From Cladopsammia gracilis (Eukaryota; Cnidaria; Anthozoa; Scleractinia; Dendrophylliidae): DNA of 64,000 nucleotides. Both the position numbers and the translations under genes were made by a program. Under the pieces are notes generated by a model. That model was given only the letters and a program-made list of their open reading frames with translations. It ran no database searches and was not told where the DNA came from. Shown piece by piece: positions 49,261 through 60,400 of this stretch; the stretch's first letter is position 1, and every line of letters begins with the position of its first letter. The stretch covers positions 946,001 to 1,010,000 of the forward strand of contig JAJGOT010000039.1 of NCBI GenBank assembly GCA_022457155.1, given 5' to 3'.

Positions 49261-49464
49261 ATACTTGTTTTCGTCGCCGTTTCAACGTCTCCCATCCATG
49301 TTACCTGAGGCCGATGAGTTATTTATTTGACACATTCTGTGGTTCTCTTGCTCTGGTTAAGGAATTTGACATTATACTCGAGTGGCCATGTAGGAATTTT
49401 GACAAAGTTTAGTTCATAGTCTCGTGCATCTTGTCAATGATGTGTACTTTCAAATAATATATAC

Positions 49465-50598
49465 ATAGCCCAAGCCTAACAGCGTCGCACTTTGAACAAG
49501 CTTAACTAAGGTGAAACTTAACTAAGGTGAAAGGTTGGAAGCACAAGAATTAAGATTGACGAACGGGCTATTTTCAATTTTAGCAATTCTCAAAAACAGT
49601 ATTACGCGACCGTCTGCACAGTACATTTTTATAGACCGTACAAAAGTTCACAAAAACAATTTTTCTCTGTCTAGAATAAATAGTACCACTAGTTTCCGAA
49701 TAAAATACAGTTTATGTTTGTCAAAAATTGCCCGAGAAACTGATTTGAAAATCAAAAATTGCAAAAATACACAAACATATTTGCATAAGGCGATGCGAGT
49801 GAAGATAGAACTGTACTATAAAATCAAAGTCTTGTTTTGTTTACATAAAATCGCTTTTCAATCTATCTAATGAATGAACAAACACATAAAAATGGACAAC
49901 ACAATCTTCTTTCGAAAAAATTATTCAAATCTCCATTAGTTTACGTTTAAAAGCAAAACGCGTACCATTTAATTATAGCTCATCGAGTTCAAGCTTTCTT
50001 CGATGAAATTCAAGAGAACGATACAACTAAATTTAGGCACGTTTTAAAATCAATTCTCCAAAACTAACAATAACACTAATAAAAAGTCACTCACAGATTG
50101 ATATCAACATAAATTCTCATCGAAAACTGTAATCTGTTTTATCTTTAAGTTCCTCGCTTGCTTGTAAATTCAAATCTCAGCTTTTGGTTCTGAAATCCGT
50201 AGAAAACAACATCTCCCGTATTGATAAAAACGTAATACATGAAGTTCCTCAAAGCAAGATTTTATCCCTGAAAGCTCGTCTTTTTCCACTAAAGCGGCTT
50301 CTGAGTATATCTTAATTAGTATCCCTGTCTTGAGTAGCAAACCGCGAAAAAATGCAGGAAAATAACGAGTTTAATTCTCCGCTAGACACAACAAAACAAC
50401 TAAAGTGTTTACCGAGCTCACGGCTGTGTGGCCGCGTGAAAAACAAAATTGCTAAGATCCCGGATGTTGTCCAACACGGGCGCGCACACACGCGCCCGCG
50501 AAACATTCCGCTAGCCATGACCATGAAAAATCACGGCGTAGGTTCTATGAGTATGGAGCTGCGCAGCCAGGCATTCGGCCTGGCAAGTGCTCCGCTAA
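49465..50598 (+). mobile_element. 1.1-kb interspersed repeat, copy 2 (Helitron-like 3' end)
   Basis: Begins near GCCTAACAGCGTCGC and ends with hairpin GCCAGGC-ATTCG-GCCTGGC, then AAGTGCTCCG, then CTAA at 50595-50598. Confidence 0.5.
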
Positions 50599-50916
50599 AA
50601 ATTTGGAATTTCTATCAATTTGTATCGTTTTCCTTAGGCCTGAGTTTGAGTCTCCCTCCCCCAAACTCCAAAACTCCTACCCCCTGGAATATTTGTTTGT
50701 CTTCATGGTGAAGCATCTGAAATTTTTTCGTGACTTTGGGTCTTATTTTTTGCCAAGATAAGGGGGAGAGGGGGGGGGGGGGGGGGGGGGGGGTAGGCGG
50801 TGGGTGCCTACTCTCGATCCGTCATTGGTAATGGACTCAGCTATTTCATTTGCAGTGGCTGAAAGGTTTTAATGCAGCAGTTTTGTGTCTCAATTATTTA
50901 ACTTATTACAACTGAT

Positions 50917-51398
50917 AGAGTAGTTTTCGATTGAGTGTCGTGAAACCAAAACCAAAGTAATCAATCTAGCCAATCACAGCAGACGCGGGAAATCCAATGA
51001 ACCAATCAGAACTCAAAGCAAATACATGTAGCAGCCGCCAAGCGCGGGAAACGGGTGTGAGCAAGTCGCAATTTACGCGCGATATTTTAGCCAATCAAAA
51101 AGCGTAGCATTTCTAAACCCAATCAATAGCTAAATTACTTTCTTAACTCAACTGATAACTGCTCTAATTTTGCAATTGCTTTGGTTTTGTATTGCTACGC
51201 TTTGTGATTGGCTAAAAAATTTCGCGTCATTTTCTAAACCAACCAGAAGCAAAACCAACCCCAATCGTAAATTGCTCGAACGCGTTTTCCCGCGCTTAAC
51301 ACCGGTTAAATGTATTTACTTTCGGTTCTGATTAGTTAATTGGATTGTCCGCTTCTGTTGTAATTGGCCAGAGAAATTACTCAACTGAAAACCGCTTC
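50917..51398. mobile_element. Two head-to-head copies of the AGAGCAGTTTTCAATT MITE
   Basis: First copy 50917-51165, second inverted copy 51171-51398, diverged from 12525-12808 but with the same order of CCAAAACC, CCAATCA, CGCGGGAAA blocks. Confidence 0.7.
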
Positions 51399-51954
51399 AA
51401 TGCATTCATTGAAGCACTATTGCCTCCAGTACACAGCCAAATAAACACAAAAGACTTAGAGGCATGGGACGTCGGTCAGTCAGGCTCACGATGCGTTTTA
51501 TTGATTGACAAAGCACTTTAATATTACAATAAATATAAACGCACTAGAGGTGGACACGTAAACCCCAAAAAACCAATTATTGGGAAAAGTGGGGACCGTG
51601 TACCTCCGACCTATGCCTGAGTGGGATTTTAAGGTGTCTTAACCGTTCTAAAACGAATCATAATAACATGGGCAGTGGTCATTTTCGATTCAAACGCCCT
51701 TAACTATGAGTTTCAACCTCTGAAAGGTACCACTTCCGTTACTTTTATATGGGGTGTCTCTCGTTAGTGGATCCATGATCGTACTTTCCACCATTGGGTA
51801 CCATTGGGTACAATTTTGGCGTCTGGCAAGACTGACTACCATTGTAAGGTTAAAGAGGCCTTATTTATTCAGGATTTGCAGCCAGCATTGACTGCCAATG
51901 TCAGCAGCGAAAACCTGTTACTTTATTAGTATAAACAATGATTTAGAAATACAT

Positions 51955-52084
51955 AGACAAGTAAAAACAAGCGATATAATATCCCGACGTTTCAGCGATC
52001 TCATGACGCCATTATCAAGGGTACAAATGACGTCATGAGGTCGCTGAAACGTCGGGATTTTATATCGCTTGTTTTTACTTGTTT
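51955..52084. repeat. Fold-back repeat with CGACGTTTCAGCG
   Basis: Arms of about 53 bases (ACAAGTAAAAACAAGCGATA onward) around CCATTATCAAGGGTACAA. The GAAACGTCG block resembles Penelope terminal sequence, so it may be a Penelope relic. Confidence 0.6.
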
Positions 52085-52517
52085 ATTAGTATAGGTTTTT
52101 TTAATTTCATTTTTCATTTACAGACAGTTTCCGTTAGGAACGTCTTAAATTTCCACTGCAGATGCTTTTTTTCTGTCTAGGTTCCAGACCCCACTGATAC
52201 AGTATAAATAGCTTCCCATATTTTAACGGTTATACTTTTGAAAATATATGTTGACTAGCATACGAAACGTTAAGTTCATAAAATGCATGTGTTTAAAATG
52301 TTTATCACCGCTGTTTGTTTAATATTTTTAATCAAGCTACGATGGCCGAAGAGCAAGAGTTTATATGACACCATTGGGTACGTCTGTGCAGGGAGGTTTT
52401 TTTTGGGTGGGGGGGGGGGGGGGGGAGCTAGTGAAAAACTAAATGATAACCACTCGTGGACCTCTGTAAATGTAAAATTCTGTACATAAGAGCTTTTTTC
52501 ATGTCCGCCGCTTTTTT

Positions 52518-52687
52518 TTAAGATACTGCACAGGAATTGCGGCGTCGGCGTACAACGTACACTTCTTCTTCTTCCTTCTCTAAGCAAGCACCTACACATT
52601 TGCAGACAATCCATACGACAGCTAAGGCGATGACAATTGTTCCTGCAACCACGTAGCACAGAAGGAGAACCAATATCCAACAGATAC
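52518..52687 (-). CDS. Gene C exon 5 (membrane segment, tail, stop)
   Basis: Acceptor GATTTACCAG. Completes the Gly codon, then 55 codons with the membrane span and the Cys/Glu/Arg tail ending NSCAVS. Confidence 0.75.
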
Positions 52688-54372
52688 CTGGTAAATCAAG
52701 AAAAAATCTCCTTATGAGCAAAGATGTCAATCATTATTCTGTGGTTGTTTCGGTTAAACTGGGAGAACATGGGGTCGGTAGTTTCATTCGTACTCTTTTA
52801 CCAACAGAAAGTAAAACCGTGAAATTGCACTGACCATACGAAATTCAGAGAAAATTAAAAAAAAAATTGTGATAGTTTTCCAAGTACTGTGATTTTTTCT
52901 TCTTAATTGTAACGCTACATGTTATCATCGTAAAGTTTGTTATATGATGTTTCATAATTAACAATTAGATTATGAGCTCGAGATTTCTATCGCATGATAG
53001 TTAAGCGAATAATCTAATTGTTTTAGTATAAATCTACTAGACGTTCAAAACTTATCAACAAATACTCTTCACAGATACTTCGAAAATGCGAAAAAGCGGC
53101 CGCCATTAGGCTACTCGCTCTACTCACCTTTTACAACAGAATAGATAGTGAGTAGCGTAGCCAATAAGAGAACAGCATTCGTGATAGAACGCAAGTAGAT
53201 TTGTACTAAAACAATGGATAGCGTTTTTGGTGCGCTCTGATTGGCTACTGAAACTCAAGATAGTAAGTGCTATTCACCTCCAAGCAACTTTTCGGTCATT
53301 TGCGCGCGAAAATTATAATCGTTCACAGGAATAAATGAGTTAAAGTGCCTATCACCCCTACAAAGTCATTTTCAGAATCAACTCTATGTACACTGAATAG
53401 TTGAATGGTAAAATATTTCTTGTGGATAGTCAATTGATTACTTGGAGGTGAAAACAAGTAGTTGTATAATAAATGATTCCCGGGTTGACGTAATCTAATT
53501 AGCATTTTGTAAATTCAAATCTCTATAGCTCACCAACATGACGTTCAAAACAAGAAATATTTTCCCATTAAACTATTCAATGTACATAGAGTTGATCCTG
53601 AAAATACTTTCTAGGGGTGATAGACACTTTAAATGGACACTGTTCCGCCGAAACAGCAGAATTTCACTTAGCTTCTTTTCACGTTATTTCGCCAAATGCC
53701 ACCAAATATACAACTTAGTTGGATAAAAAGATTCTACAGAGCAAAACAAAAGCAGTTGTTTGGAAATAAAGTGCAGGATTGGAGTGGATTACAGTTCATG
53801 AAATTTGATTTATTGCATGACAGGCGGTCAAGAAATCAAACTTGCCATTCTTGTGAAAATTTGACTTTTCCATCCGTTATTATAATATTTATTTTGTCTG
53901 TTTCGTTCATATTTCTTTGCTTCAATCACTTTTGAAGATGGTTTCTTCCAATTTCAAGACAATTAAGCAAGCCGCCCTTAAAGCGAGTTCCTGGACATAG
54001 TCATGAAAACACGACATATAAACCGGGACAGTGTTCCTTTAAAAATCATTTTCGTGCTTTATTATCTCACCGTTTTATTATAAATGTTCATATAAACATT
54101 TATAGGCAAGTGAAGAGACACTTGGTGAATACTCGATGAACAAACCTTTGTTATCATTATCATCATTACTCCTTCCACATGCTCCTTCTCTTCATCATCA
54201 TCGTCATCATCACATTATCATCATCATCATCATCATCATCATTATCATCATCACCATCATTATCATCATCATCATCATTATCATCATCATCATCATCATC
54301 ATCATCATTATCATCATCATCATCATCATTATCATCATCATCATCATCATTATTATCATCATCATCATCATT

Positions 54373-54410
<38 letters not shown>

Positions 54411-57400
54411 TATCATCATCATCATCATTATCATTATCATTATCATTATCATCATTATCATCATCATCATTATCATTATCATCATCATCATTATCATTAT
54501 CATCATTATCATTATCATCATCATCATTATCATCATTATCATTATCATTATCATCATCATCATTATCATCATCATCATTATCATCATCATCATCATCATC
54601 ATTATCATTATCATCATCATCATCATCATTATCATCATCACCATCACTACCACGATCACCACCATCACTCACACTTTCACGTGGTGAGCAAGTCCATACG
54701 TATCTTATAACTTATATCGGACAATAAGGGTTATGGTTGGCTGATTTCTCCACTACCTTTGCCTATACTATTTACCTTTGCCATTTAAGCTGTAGAACTC
54801 GTGATCGTCGTCACACTTAAAACAGATGTGCACCCAGTTACGTTCTTCTGGCGGCATTACCACGGGCTCGGGTAATGCTGGTTGAATGAATGGACCTGGT
54901 ACGGGTGGCACAGGCAATACAGCCGGCTGTTGGATAATTGGAGCGCTACAACCCAAGGAAATATTAAGTTGTTTTCACCTTTACAGAATTACTGCAGCTT
55001 TGGAGATTGTTGAAATAGACAGAAAAATGCAATTGTGAAAAGGAATATGTTTAAAGAGAAAGACGCAAACGTTAAACAAGGTCCTGATACGAGGGAAATA
55101 TTAAATTTACTATTTCATTTGGGTGACTCCTACACTGGACCTGTAGAACACTAGTTATACTATGGACAACATGTCTTTTAAATAAAATGTATTGGAACTT
55201 TATTTTAAAGTGACGTTTCTTTTGTGCTACAAGATTTCATCCAGTCGTGAAACTCCAAAACAATGGCCAAGAAAGGCTTCTAATTTTACATGTTTCCCAC
55301 ATAGAATTTTGGTTGCATTAAAACTCAGAATAGTTTTCACTAAAAAAGGGAATCAATCAGTAAACTAGAGAGAAATAAATCCACTACCTTATGGTAGATT
55401 TTCACGTTTTAGTCAATGAGGTGGACGGTTTCAACAATATCACAATTAACACCTTTCTGCATTTCCTGCCGTTGGGTTGCCTACTTCTTACTAACACAGT
55501 AAAGCGCAAACAATGTACAGACACGATGTCTAGAGAGTGGTATACTAACATTTAAAGGGAATATGGCCAAAACTGTCCTATTAGTATAATTATTGGAAAG
55601 TACTTTATTCGTGCACAAAATTATCTATGATCATTAAAAAGACAACATAAAGTGAATTCGTAAAGCCATTTCAAAAACACGGGGAAGAAAAGTTTAGATT
55701 AAATTTCTCAAATTGCAACCATTTTCATCCCGGTCCATTGCGCAGAATGCCTATTGTTCTCGGGACATTTACTTACAGCGCAGAAAATTTCTAGATCTGA
55801 CATATTGCTCGTTATTATTCATAGTCGCTCAAAAAGCGGCTCAATTCATTGGTTGCCGGGCACGCACCGCTATACTCATTAACATGAGGTGGGCGGGAAA
55901 AGCAAACAATGAATGATGCGCGCTATTGTTGTCAGCTTTTGTTTCTCAAAATCACACGATTACCCGCATATTATTTCTCATCATCAGAAAAGAGAAAATG
56001 AACGGGTTTGAGACTGCTCGACGCTTGTTCCGGGCTTTTCAAAGCTCACTCGCACTCAAATGTGCCCTTCGCCGATTATGAATAATTAATGATGTCCAAG
56101 CATTCTGCACGATGATCTATACCCATAGACAGTTGTTTATATAAGTTTATATATACCTATAAAGGTATATATAAACAATAATCAATAATCAATAAAGGTT
56201 GCTTTGGTCATTGGTAATTGGGCTTTGGGAAGGTATTTTTTGGCGGTCACTCAAGCGAAGCATATCATTGTGTTCCGTATGCCAAATGCCAAATCCCAAT
56301 TACCAATGACCAACTGCCAAAGCAACCTTTATTGAATTAGGTGTAGTTTCAGTTCACTAAATTATAGTCGTCATTTTACGCAAAACTGAACCATTATTTT
56401 TTTGCTTTCCTTTGATACAAATATGTTTTCATCTTTTCGATGTGATGCTCAAATTGGTGACATATAACCACTTTACATTCAGCGTCGAGTTCTAACAAAG
56501 CAAAGGCTGACTATAGAGATGATGACTTCCAAATTAGTTCCCCGATTTCTTTGAGTCCACTATCTATATCGCGAAATATTTACCTGCAAACATTTTTAAA
56601 TGTTCGCAAGTTAAATTCAAGTTAAAACTTAAATTCTTAATCCGGCGAAAAATGCATTAATATGTTAAAAACAAACGCTACAAGGCTGACATTGAACATA
56701 ATAGTGCAGAGGGGGCATTTTTAAGTTTCTTTAGAAGATCGCAATTTCTCACCCACAAATCATTTCTACAGTTCCTTCCCAAAGAAATCAATATTGAGAA
56801 GATGCGAGAAAGGCAAAAAGGTTCACTTTTTACAGTTTGCCTTGAAAAGCTTTATGCTTGAAGTACCGAAGATCTTTACAAAATGGTGGCGTGAAAAAAC
56901 AGTCAGTCTATTGTAGCAATAAAAATACCTAAATAACGGTATGCTTACCTTGTTATCGTCTCAACAGTACGGATTTCTGTTGTAACAACACTGAAATAAA
57001 ATTAAAAGTTTACTTTTAAGTATTAAATGCAACACTTAATATAAGGTCAGTTTATCAGAAAATGAAATCATCGTTTAAAGGAGCCATGTTATGAGGATTT
57101 TCATGTTTTAAGGTCAAAATTAAAATGCCTCAAATTAAAACTTAACTTCGTCATATATGAAATGCTTATAGAACACTAAAAGGAAGATATAGAAAACAAA
57201 CCATTATCAGAGTTTTAGTGAATTTCAAGACAGAAAACCAATTTTTTCAAGCTGCCATCAATTTCTATCCTGGCCATGCAGTCCAAGAAACTGAGTTTTA
57301 CTCTAAGAGTACTTGTGAAATAATTTTAAACAAAACTGGACCATTTTTGGGGGTTCCGCTTAGATTAGAAAACGTCTTTTGTCTTTTTAAAGTAACACTT

Positions 57401-60400
57401 AAAAATGCTGTTTATAAATGGTAACAAATGTTGTTTTTGTTATCTCCAATTGACTGTTATTTACCAACCTTCCAGGTAAGTTATGGTAGGCGGGCTGTGT
57501 GATCGTACTTTCTGTGCACATCGTGCTAAAAAAGGGGAAAAAATATATATCAAACAGATAACTGTCTTAAAGAGAGAAATATTTGTCAAGTCACAAAGAC
57601 AGAGTTACACATTTTAGCGCCTGAAAATCAGGCGTTTAGGATGGTTTTTACACCATGGAACTATCTTCACAGAAACAAACAGAAAAAATAAGCCATTTAC
57701 CAAACGAAATAACCCTTAAATAATTGGGAATACTCTTAGAAGTTTGTAATCTGGAAGCAGTTGTGGAAAATCGCTCACGTGACTAATTTTTAGTTCTCCC
57801 AAATCACATATCGTTTTATCAGAACGTCAGATTGGCCAAAATTTGAGTAATCCAGGCTGTGATTTTTTAGTTAAGAATGTCTTTAGTTTGTTCACTTGTG
57901 TTTGCAATAAACTGAATGAAAATACAATTTAAAATGTTACCATTTGGTTTGACTGAAATGTATAGTCCAGTAAAGAGAAGACAATAGGCCATTTCCGAGT
58001 TGCCTTTAGCCTTTCTATAAAAGCGAGGCTAGGTGCGAAACCTTTCATATGAAAATGAGTTTTCATTCACATGCAAATAAGTTTTATTTGCATGTGAATG
58101 AAAACTCATTTTCATATGAAAGGTTTCGCACCTAGCCTCGCTTTGATAGAGAGGCCAAAGGCAACTCGGAAATGGCCTATTATATCAAGTAACATGCTAA
58201 ATGTGGTTTGCCTGTTACAACGTGGGCCATTTCACACTGTCAAAGTTTCTTTTGATCAAAGTTGCATGAACATGCATGTATTCAGAAAAAATACAGCATC
58301 ATTTATAATACGCACCGCTTTGTTTTGTAATTTATTACGATTTGAGACAGTGGAGCATTGTAATTATTTCCCCATAGAGTACAAGCATAAGTAAGGTAAG
58401 GATACATAAGAGAATAATATAAACTAATAAGTGTTGCTTTTGAGACATAATGTTTTAACTTAACCATTATATTTATATTTTTGCTAATTTTGCCACATAC
58501 GTAGTCAATATGGTCACGCCAAGTAAGGTGACAATCTATATACACACCAAGGTATTTGACGCAAGAGGACTTCTCTAAATAAACATTTGCTACACTTAAT
58601 GGTGGATACAAATTGTAATTTTCCTTTTGACGAGGCATAAAAATAAGATACCTTAGTTTTTGTCAAATCAATAAGGTCAACTTAGCGCGAATAGAGAATC
58701 AGTCAGCTTTCTCGTTGTCACTGTCGTTCTCTGTTTAATAAAGTTGGATACATCGAAATGTCGTATCACTATAATTGTTGTATTTTTCCTGAAAAATTTC
58801 ACGACAAACCGTTTTTAAAGTTCGCTTGGCAAATCTAAATATTTATCGTTATTCGATCTTTCACACGTCCTGTTTCAGCTTCCGAGAAAAGCGGAAATGC
58901 AAATGACCTTTAGACAAGACTTTAAACTTACAGGTTGGATATGTTACCTTATAGAGCAATATGGTCGCATTTTACAGCCATAGCGTGCGAAATTGCTTTT
59001 TTACCATTGCGGATAATTCAAGGAAAACAAGACTTTCTTTAAGGTATAAGTTTTGCGCAGTTTTTTGTTATATGTAAAACCTCACGAGCACACGGGATCA
59101 GCCTCCATTTTCTGCATAAATTTACTGCATCATGCATCCAGGATAACGGGATACAAACATTTGGTTTCATTTGTTTGGTAATGATGTGTCTCCCGAAAAA
59201 CAAACATTCAACGGAAAATGTTAATTGGTTCTAGCTTTCGAATCTGTAAAATTGTGCTACTTAAGTTCCAAAAAAATTGTTCATTTTTAAAATACATAAC
59301 TTACATAGTTTCAAACATGGCACTCCCTATCTACGTGATTCGCTTGAGAGGTCATGCCAAACCAAACCGACAACAGCCTAACTTTCACTCTAAAACGAAG
59401 CTTACTTTGAAAGTAGTTGCTATGCGTTTTATGGTATGTAGATGGCGATGAAATAAATTAATTTTTCTTTCGAAACCTTCAACACTTTTAAACCGGCTTT
59501 TCCTTTCTTAAACAAAGGTAAAATCATCCAAGATATTAACGAGAGTTCGACGGTAAATTCACTACCTTTATAAAGGTAACCAGACAAAATCACTGACGAA
59601 GGTAGTTAATAGACATCGTTCTCAACTCAGCTTACATCTTTAAATTGGACTGCTGCTTAGTTACAGAAGTATTTCCTATTCCTTATAATATTGCCGTTAT
59701 ATGAAATATTCTGTAATTGTTACAAATGGCAAAACCGCTATCGCCAACTGTGATTTGTTACTGAGGTCATCGATAAACATGCTGTGCTGTGGCCGATAAA
59801 TCAAAGAAAAGTGAATTTGATGGAAGAAAAGTGAAAGTGAAAGTGGAAAAATGGAGCAATGTCATGCCCATGTACAAATTATTGACGTGAGTGAAGAGAG
59901 TCGCTGAAAGAGCGATAGAATAAATATAGACGCCTAAAGATTTATCGAGCATTATATGACGCCGGTCTTAAGCAACCATTCATCAGACATCATCGTTTAC
60001 GTTTTTTTTATAATAAAGGCGAATTACTAGCAGTTGCCAGCAATCTATGTCTTTTATCACTATGTTTTTGGCAGTCAGTCATTTTGTTTTACCTGGCGAC
60101 AGTACTAAATTAACTAGGGACGTCTCGTTGTCAACTGAGTTGGCGCCGACAGACCAAACAGGCGAAAAAAAAATTTAGAATAACTTTCGAGCAGATCCTT
60201 TACAGTTCGACACACGCGAAAATCTGCAATAGCCGTTTGAGATAGAGGGATTTTATATTCTGTTGCTGACAGATCGCTGAATAGCTTAGACTACTTCCGT
60301 GTTTGAAATGATCGTATTATCGATGCATTATCAGACATCTATGAAAAAAGTGCTTGCTTCTGAACATACCTGGTAAAGCATGGCCTATAGGCTTTGAGTA

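Larger units (their letters stand above)
47782..49300 (-). pseudogene. Broken copy of gene B, with exon 1 split by a MITE and a stop in exon 2
   Basis: Positions 47782-47896 match gene B exon 2 closely (shared reading RPAL, then PNPAITYRQ, then WY-L-EGKG and the donor), but carry an in-frame TAG at 47809-47807, lack most of the Cys residues and have lost the acceptor. Positions 48684-48710 plus 49261-49300 match gene B exon 1 when the 550-bp element between them is removed; the donor CGG|GTAAGG and the following intron bases also match. I see no counterpart of exon 3 or of the first ATG. The internal intron is only about 0.8 kb and itself holds a MITE (48190-48325). This is a dead duplicate, useful mainly as a fossil of the ancestral exon spacing. 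Confidence 0.78.

Noticed and set aside
52283..52489. Plus-strand frame with poly-Gly
   Set aside because: The Gly run comes from a pure G run; no other coding sign.
54136..54687. Long open frames (poly-Ile, poly-Ser/Leu, poly-Asp) over the ATC array
   Set aside because: A trinucleotide array without stops is open in several frames on both strands by chance; there is no other coding sign.
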